Below are positions 14,202 to 18,722 of a stretch of 18,722 bases of DNA, one piece after another. Origin of the DNA: Mesotoga sp. UBA6090 (GTDB lineage: Bacteria; Thermotogota; Thermotogae; Petrotogales; Kosmotogaceae). The DNA lies in the NCBI RefSeq assembly GCF_002435945.1, contig NZ_DIXC01000013.1, positions 1 through 18,722 of the forward strand, read 5' to 3'. Position numbers and translations under genes: made by a program. The notes beneath the pieces are model-generated. The model was not told the origin of the DNA and made no database searches. It saw nothing but the letters and a program-made list of their open reading frames with translations. Position 1 is the first letter of the stretch; each line of letters begins with the position of its first letter.

Positions 14202-15329
14202 ATGATTGATTTTCAGAAACTCGCAAATGAGTTCGGTACTCCCCTTTATGTATATGATGCTCAAAAGATAAGAAAGAGAATTGCCAAAGCCAAGAAGGTC
14301 TTCGAGGGTCTCGATGCCGAGATAGTCTTTGCCTTAAAGGCCAACAATAATCCTTCACTTCTCAAGATCATGGCAGAAGAGGAAATAGGCGCAGACGTTG
14401 TGTCCAGGGGAGAGCTACTCGCGTCCAAAATGGCCGGGATGAAGCGAATCCTCTGGAACGGTAACGGCAAAACTCATGAGGATATTGTACATTTCACTAA
14501 CCAGGGACTGGACATTGTCTGTGTGGATTCGTTGCAGGAACTCCCTCTCTGGGATGGCATTGACGTGATAAAGCTCCTGAGAGTCAATCCCGATGTTGAT
14601 GCGAAAACCCATCCGCATATATCCACAGGGCTCAGGGCTCATAAATTTGGTGTACCAATAGAAAATGTTGAGGCGGTAGCCGATAGAGTAGACGGTCTGC
14701 ATCTCCATATTGGCTCGCAGATAACTGATGTTGAACCCTTTTTGGATGCATATTCAAAGGCACTCGAGTGTGCCAAGAAATTTGGTTTCAAGTACATTGA
14801 CCTTGGCGGCGGCTGGGGTATCGACTATGAAGGTGAAGAACTTGATATAGAAAAGCTTCAGAAAGGCATAGGGAACCTGTTTTCCGATTTTGAAGGAAAG
14901 CTAATTGCCGAGCTCGGAAGATACATAATCGGACCTGCCGGATATCTGGTAACCACCGTAGTCAGCGTGAAACCTTCTGAGAAGATTTTTGTCGTGACCG
15001 ACGCAGGGATGAATGCTTTGATAAGGCCGGTTCTTTATGATGCCCATCACAGAATACAGGTGCTTTCAGGAACAGGCAAGAGCGTTACTGCAGATGTTGT
15101 CGGCCCTCTCTGCGAAAGCGGAGATATCCTCGCGAGAAGCAGAAAGATAGAGTTGCCTATACCGGGAACAGCAATCGTCTTCGAAAACGCTGGCGCCTAC
15201 GGTTTTTCCATGGCCAACAACTACAATGGAATGCCCTTGCCCGCGGAAGTGCTCGTCGATGGAGACTCCGTAAAACTCATCCGCCGCAGGCAGAGCATAG
15301 AAGAGCTCTTCACAAACGTCAAAATGTAA
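14202..15329 (+). CDS. lysA: Diaminopimelate decarboxylase
   Basis: LysA decarboxylates meso-diaminopimelate to lysine, the last step. It has a PLP-binding TIM barrel with Lys46 in FALKANNN, then HLHIGSQ (His169), the GGGWG phosphate loop (202-206), and a C-terminal beta domain with Cys304-Glu305 in GPLCESGD and Tyr333 in NAGAYGFSMA. At 375 residues it is somewhat short but complete. The usual EPGR motif reads ELGR (237-240), keeping the Glu and Arg. ATG 14202 is preferred over an in-frame TTG at 14190 because GGAGG at 14192-14196 is correctly placed for it. This is the last gene of the operon; no intrinsic terminator is obvious behind it. Confidence 0.94.
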   Translation: MIDFQKLANEFGTPLYVYDAQKIRKRIAKAKKVFEGLDAEIVFALKANNNPSLLKIMAEEEIGADVVSRGELLASKMAGMKRILWNGNGKTHEDIVHFTNQGLDIVCVDSLQELPLWDGIDVIKLLRVNPDVDAKTHPHISTGLRAHKFGVPIENVEAVADRVDGLHLHIGSQITDVEPFLDAYSKALECAKKFGFKYIDLGGGWGIDYEGEELDIEKLQKGIGNLFSDFEGKLIAELGRYIIGPAGYLVTTVVSVKPSEKIFVVTDAGMNALIRPVLYDAHHRIQVLSGTGKSVTADVVGPLCESGDILARSRKIELPIPGTAIVFENAGAYGFSMANNYNGMPLPAEVLVDGDSVKLIRRRQSIEELFTNVKM

Positions 15330-15334
15330 CTCCT

Positions 15335-15376
15335 CCTCCTTGGGGACAGACTCCATTATTTACAGTTAGTTAACAT
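15335..15376 (+). repeat. GGGGACAGACTCC repeat, copy 1
   Basis: This 42-nt unit opens with CCTCCTTGGGGACAGACTCC and ends with AGTTAACAT. It is repeated directly at 15423-15464, with the first 20 nt identical. The 15-nt core ACTCCATTATTTACA recurs inverted at 15806-15820. GGGGACAGAC-type sequences often accompany REP-associated (Y1) transposases; that link is from memory and no transposase is present here. Confidence 0.75.
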
Positions 15377-15422
15377 TCGCCAAGAGCGACTCTTTCCTTT
15401 GGGTACTCCATTTCAACCCCTC

Positions 15423-15464
15423 CCTCCTTGGGGACAGACTCCGTTTATTACATTGAGTTAACAT
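15423..15464 (+). repeat. GGGGACAGACTCC repeat, copy 2
   Basis: This is the direct copy of 15335-15376, 88 nt downstream. Divergence is concentrated between the 20-nt identical start and the conserved GTTAACAT end. A weaker third piece (TGGGGAGTCCGTTATT) follows near 15489. Confidence 0.75.
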
Positions 15465-15523
15465 GTGCTTAGAGTATTTTTTTCTCATGGGGAGTCCGTT
15501 ATTCCCGACTTTGTCTCTATAAG

Positions 15524-15555
15524 TTCTGAAAGTATCCACCACAGTACTTTCAGAA
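15524..15555. other. 11-bp perfect inverted repeat
   Basis: TTCTGAAAGTA at 15524-15534 pairs perfectly with TACTTTCAGAA at 15545-15555 around a 10-nt loop. There is no T-run on either side, so it is not a classic terminator. It may be a transposon-derived end, a protein site or an mRNA-end stabiliser for the lysine operon. Confidence 0.5.
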
Positions 15556-16042
15556 GCTGAATTCGTGAGATTTCAAGAGGCTCTTGGAATAGTCATTGCG
15601 AAGATGAGAGTATCTTGTCGCTAAGAGTATTACCTTTCATCTTAAGTACAGTTGCTCACCCTTGAGGTTGAGTTCCCGTCTTCAGAGAATTGAGGGAGTC
15701 CTCATCTTTTTGGGGGAAGCATTTGGGTCACCTTGGCCTGAAAAAGTTTGTGGTTTTTGTTCAACTGAGAATAGCTTGTTTCCTAGGGTAATAATGTTGC
15801 GATCATGTAAATAATGGAGTCTCCACAAATTAAAAATGTCTCTCTCCAGTCGGCGGAAGGACACTTTTCAACATGGATGGACTCTGCTTGCTAGACAACG
15901 TGGGTTGATTTATCAGAGGTTTGATTGATCTATTAATTTAGCGATTGGGTGGATTTCACATTTCTTAATCTCTTTGCATAACGCAAGAAATCTTACAGTG
16001 TATTAATTTATTGTGTTCTATTACACGCTAGAGAGGTGAATT
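15556..16042. other. Gene-free region upstream of the 719-residue protein
   Basis: Apart from the inverted repeat core noted separately, I see no gene here. A short open frame on the minus strand has no recognisable product. AT-rich DNA from about 15930 to 16030 probably holds the promoter of the next gene; TTACAG at 15993-15998 with TTCTAT at 16016-16021 is only a weak candidate. A small stem TTGC/GCAA lies at about 15974-15987. Confidence 0.5.
15806..15820 (-). repeat. Inverted copy of the repeat core
   Basis: The reverse complement reads ACTCCATTATTTACA, identical to 15350-15364 in copy 1. Together they bracket about 440 nt of non-coding DNA, which could be a remnant of a small mobile element with inverted ends. 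Confidence 0.55.
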
Positions 16043-18202
16043 ATGGATAGAGAGACAGTAAAAGTAACCCTCCTTGCCGAGGCGCTGGAGATGAGCAGAA
16101 ATTCTCATATTGAATACTGTACTCTTGAAGAGCTGGAAGTGTTCTTTGACAGAAACACAGCAATCGAGCTTGCGAAAGGTCTTAAGGGTGGATTCTCTCT
16201 GGACATGTCTCTGGAGGAAATAATGAGCAACGGATTCTTCAGGGGTTATCTTGCCGGTCTTATGCTTTCAGACAAGACTACTTCACATGTTGTCAAGGAG
16301 CAGATAGCCAAGATCCTTCTCGAAGATCTTCTTCGCACGCTGAATGAGGCAGAGGAAACTTCACCCGGCCATGAAGAGAGTTTTCAGTCAGAAAGAGACT
16401 TGAAGAAGAGATTCTTTTCCCTATTCGAAGAGAAAGAGCGCAAAGAATCTATAGGACTTGTAAGAGAGAATTTCTCACTTTTCAGACATTTCATGAATAG
16501 TAAGCATTATATTCCTATTTACCTTTGGGGTAATGAATTGACGACTTTCATTTGCGAAAGCTTAGATTCGGAGCAGTTCGAGGGCTCCCTAAAGGAAGAC
16601 TTGAGAAAGATTGTTCCTTCTGTGCTGGCATCATACTCGATGCCCGATACTATGGGTTCGTCAGTAGGACTTCGATTACCGTCGGTTGAGAGTTATTTGA
16701 GCTCGCAGTTCCCGATTCTTGCTATGATAAGGAATCGAAAACTGAATCTGGATCAGGTGACTGAGTTCATCAAGAGCCTGTCTCACATTATATTTGGGGA
16801 TATCTTGTTGGCGCCGGTTAGCATGGCTGCAGGTGGAGAAATGGAAGAGAAAGCAAGGGCAAAACTGATTATCAATAAGATGTTCGCTTCGATGAGTGAT
16901 TCTGAACTCGGTATTATGTTGAATTCCTCCAGCTACGAGTCGAGAGACGGTTTTCTTTACGAAGTTGTCGTGTGCAATGATTTCGGCAAACTTTTCGATA
17001 GACTGAAGAGTATTTTGAAAGGGATAGAAAAGAAGGCTTCCCTGTTTTCCAATATGACTATTGCGAGCGCTCTCTTGGACAAGGATGAGGCAACTGATTG
17101 TGTGGTAGAGTATGTCGCATATCTGAAGACTCTGGAGCCAACAATCGCAGTTGTACGATCGGGACTCTTGTTATGCATGAAATACGACTTTGAAGACGAG
17201 GAGCTCTTCAGCAAGAAGTTTTCTGAGATAACAGATGAGAAACCAGATCCGCCTTTGATCCGATCTCTTCTTCGGGATTCATTCGGTGATCTTGATGTGA
17301 TCTATGAACATATGGCAGACCAGTATTCTCATAGAACGGCGATTGATGGTGTAATTTCGAACTTGAAATCGATTAAGGAACCTAATTTCATTTCGTACGG
17401 GAAGACCAGCTGTGTTGAGTATTCACGAGTGCCGATGTATACGCTGATAAACTCAGCGATAAGTCAGAACGATATCGATCATGCATTCGATACCATGGTA
17501 GGTTACTGCGAGAAGTACCGGTTCAACTTCGAGTTCATGAATACACTTCTCTTCCTTTCCACAAGAGAAACTGACAAACTGAAGAAGCTCCTTCAAGTTG
17601 CGGGCGAGCTTGCTTTGAACGTCCTTCACGATATCGTTGAAAAGGATAAATGGGCATCACTTATAGAGAACGAAGAGAGTCCATCCAACACCGAGCTCCT
17701 GCAAGTCATCGAACATTATGTAGATAGCTTGATCGATCAGAAGGCATATAGCGAAGCACTAAGGGTTATAGATGAAGTCTTCCCCCTTGTCAGTCCAGAT
17801 GATTACGGCTCCCTCTTAGCTAGCAAATTGATTGTGTGCTGGAGACTGAAAATGTTCGATGAAATGGCCAAAACAATGGAGTTTGAGAACCACAGTAGCC
17901 ATCCGAAGGCTCTTGCAGTATTGGCGCTGAAGAACTATGCCTACAGGGAGCTAGACAGAGCGGAACAGATTCTTCTGAACATTCTTCGCCGCTACCCTGA
18001 CTTCATCAAGTATCTGCTGGAGGAAGAAGAAAACGATAAGAAGGACTTCGAGAAAGCAGAAAGAGGCAACCTCAGGAGTCAGAAAAGAGTCGATTCGTTG
18101 ACTCTTGCAGAAGAGTTCAGAGGGGATTGGCTCAACCTGAGGGGCGGAAAGGAATGGCTGAAGAGAGTGCAGAAGGTTTTTGATAAAGTGAGGGATGAGT
18201 AG
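16043..18202 (+). CDS. Large helical, TPR-like protein of unknown function
   Basis: I do not recognise the family. The 719 residues are acidic, rich in Leu, Glu and Lys, and predicted almost wholly alpha-helical, with no signal peptide and no membrane span, so it is probably cytoplasmic. The C-terminal third looks like degenerate tetratricopeptide repeats: KAYSEALRVIDEVFPLVSPD (about residues 566-585) and KALAVLALKNYAYRELDRAE followed by QILLNILRRYPDF (about 620-655). A charged stretch EEEENDKKDFEKAERGN follows, then a final segment with AEEFRGDWLNLRGGKEWLKR that could be a conserved docking element. No catalytic motif is evident. ATG 16043 has the Shine-Dalgarno GAGAGGTG. It stands alone between two repeat-rich gaps. 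A scaffold or interaction role is possible but not shown. Confidence 0.8.
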   Translation: MDRETVKVTLLAEALEMSRNSHIEYCTLEELEVFFDRNTAIELAKGLKGGFSLDMSLEEIMSNGFFRGYLAGLMLSDKTTSHVVKEQIAKILLEDLLRTLNEAEETSPGHEESFQSERDLKKRFFSLFEEKERKESIGLVRENFSLFRHFMNSKHYIPIYLWGNELTTFICESLDSEQFEGSLKEDLRKIVPSVLASYSMPDTMGSSVGLRLPSVESYLSSQFPILAMIRNRKLNLDQVTEFIKSLSHIIFGDILLAPVSMAAGGEMEEKARAKLIINKMFASMSDSELGIMLNSSSYESRDGFLYEVVVCNDFGKLFDRLKSILKGIEKKASLFSNMTIASALLDKDEATDCVVEYVAYLKTLEPTIAVVRSGLLLCMKYDFEDEELFSKKFSEITDEKPDPPLIRSLLRDSFGDLDVIYEHMADQYSHRTAIDGVISNLKSIKEPNFISYGKTSCVEYSRVPMYTLINSAISQNDIDHAFDTMVGYCEKYRFNFEFMNTLLFLSTRETDKLKKLLQVAGELALNVLHDIVEKDKWASLIENEESPSNTELLQVIEHYVDSLIDQKAYSEALRVIDEVFPLVSPDDYGSLLASKLIVCWRLKMFDEMAKTMEFENHSSHPKALAVLALKNYAYRELDRAEQILLNILRRYPDFIKYLLEEEENDKKDFEKAERGNLRSQKRVDSLTLAEEFRGDWLNLRGGKEWLKRVQKVFDKVRDE

Positions 18203-18204
18203 TA

Positions 18205-18228
18205 GTCCGCCGAGGAACATCGGCGGAC
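18205..18228 (+). terminator. GC-rich hairpin after the 719-residue gene
   Basis: GTCCGCCGA (18205-18213) pairs perfectly with TCGGCGGAC (18220-18228) two nt after the stop codon. There is no U-tract, so it could be a weak terminator, a 3'-end stabiliser or the outermost member of the hairpin array that follows. Confidence 0.45.
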
Positions 18229-18253
18229 GCAAGGCTGGCGAAGATCCTTTAAA

Positions 18254-18360
18254 GAAGTGAGGCCGACTTCGTCGGGAAGTGATGCTGACAGGTACCTGCC
18301 AGGAAGTGATGCCCGGAAGAGCATCCGGGGAAGTGATGCTGGCGCTTTCGCGCCAGGAAC
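18254..18360 (-). repeat. Hairpin array with GAAGTGATG spacers
   Basis: The 9-nt spacer GAAGTGATG (first copy GAAGTGAGG) starts at 18254, 18276, 18303 and 18330. Each is followed by a stem-loop: CCGAC/GTCGG (18263-18275), CTGACAGG/CCTGCCAG with one mismatch (18285-18302), CCCGGA/TCCGGG (18312-18329) and CTGGCGC/GCGCCAG (18339-18356). Stems differ in sequence but remain paired. Read on the minus strand, the array follows the dispersed module at 18380-18462, the same order as at 5576-5762. Confidence 0.82.
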
Positions 18361-18379
18361 AAAGCGAAGAGCCGCTTAA

Positions 18380-18462
18380 CGATCTTCTTTATCTGTGATC
18401 CCATGATCCCATTCAGGATCATATTCTTCTTGTAGGGGTGAACGGCGGTTCGCACGAAGAGG
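18380..18462 (-). repeat. Dispersed repeat module, copy 2 (inverted)
   Basis: The reverse complement starts CCTCTTCGTGCGAACC and ends AAGAAGATCG, matching copy 1 at 5576-5652. It differs by several point changes and an 8-nt insertion that duplicates GGGATCAT. The terminal stem keeps pairing through a wobble (GTGAAC with GTTCGC on the plus strand). Confidence 0.85.
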
Positions 18463-18499
18463 AAGCCGTCTCACAGGCACAAGGCAGAAGGCAAAAAGT

Positions 18500-18722
18500 A
18501 GTCGGTCTGCTGACTCAGGCTAGTCGCATTAGAGAAGGTTCTCCGTCCTCCGAGAAGAAAGCGTATAAGCCGGGTCTAGGGTTGTGGTGTGACCCTGGTA
18601 CAGGCTTCGATTAGGAACTTGGGAACCTGGATCTGGATGTTAAGGGAAAAGCCGCAAGTGGAAGACCCACGAGGGTGAAAGTACCGATGCCAGATTCAGG
18701 GGCGGAACAGTCCGTAGTAGTG
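18500..18722 (+). mobile_element. 5' RNA part of a group II intron (runs off the window)
   Basis: The sequence matches the conserved leader of bacterial group II introns that encode a reverse transcriptase/maturase. Signature blocks are GGAACTTGGGAACC, GTTAAGGG, AAGCCGCAAGTGG, CGAGGGTGAAAGTACCGATG (about 18670-18689) and GGGGCGGAACAGTCCGTAGT at 18699-18718. The last block normally lies shortly before the maturase start. The maturase itself and domains V and VI lie beyond the window. I cannot see a clean GUGYG 5' end, so the left boundary is approximate or the element is truncated there. Confidence 0.8.

Noticed and set aside
15682..15864. A 60-codon frame on the minus strand
   Set aside because: No ribosome-binding site or recognisable protein features, and the region contains degenerate repeats.
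18254..18360. Possible CRISPR array
   Set aside because: The constant part is only 9 nt and the intervals are self-complementary rather than unrelated spacers. No cas genes are present.

Overview
The window looks like a piece of a Thermotogota chromosome, most likely Mesotoga or a close relative. The evidence is the lysine operon order asd-dapF-dapA-dapB-dapH-lysC-aminotransferase-lysA. It sits behind a lysine riboswitch that closely resembles the Thermotoga maritima one, as I recall it. Other support is the short DapB and DapF proteins, a non-lipidated solute-binding protein, and moderate GC with many small dispersed hairpin repeats. The genus is an inference; no database was searched.

Layout. 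(1) 1-1187: the last codons of an unidentified gene, then a secreted protein of unknown function. (2) 1216-3125: a well-formed promoter with dyads over its -35 and spacer drives a BMP/PnrA-like substrate-binding protein and an RpiR-type regulator. The two genes overlap, and a strong bidirectional terminator follows. (3) 3137-5208, leftward: a radical SAM/SPASM enzyme and a TetR regulator, with a TetR-type palindrome in front of the enzyme's start. (4) 5209-5818: gene-free, holding a dispersed repeat module and an array of small hairpins. (5) 5819-7624: a DUF2207 (YciQ-like) membrane protein with a glycine-rich tail. (6) 7739-15329: promoter, lysine riboswitch, intrinsic terminator and eight tightly packed genes. 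They lead from aspartate to diaminopimelate and lysine by the N-acetyl route. (7) 15330-16042: gene-free, with degenerate GGGGACAGACTCC repeats and an 11-bp dyad. (8) 16043-18202: a 719-residue helical repeat protein with no recognised family. (9) 18203-18722: a second hairpin array and an inverted copy of the dispersed module, then the 5' RNA part of a group II intron that runs off the window.

The core of the window is the lysine operon. LysC and Asd make aspartate semialdehyde; DapA, DapB and DapH carry it to N-acetyl-2-amino-6-oxopimelate. The class III aminotransferase probably supplies the next step, DapF makes meso-diaminopimelate for peptidoglycan, and LysA makes lysine. The riboswitch should attenuate the whole operon when lysine is plentiful. 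Only the N-acetyl-diaminopimelate deacetylase is missing here.

The least explained material is the composite repeat at 5576-5762 and, inverted, at 18254-18462. In both places an ~80-nt module is followed by an array in which a short constant spacer alternates with small stem-loops whose stems differ in sequence yet still pair. The spacer differs completely between the two loci. A second item is the radical SAM/SPASM plus TetR pair with its operator.
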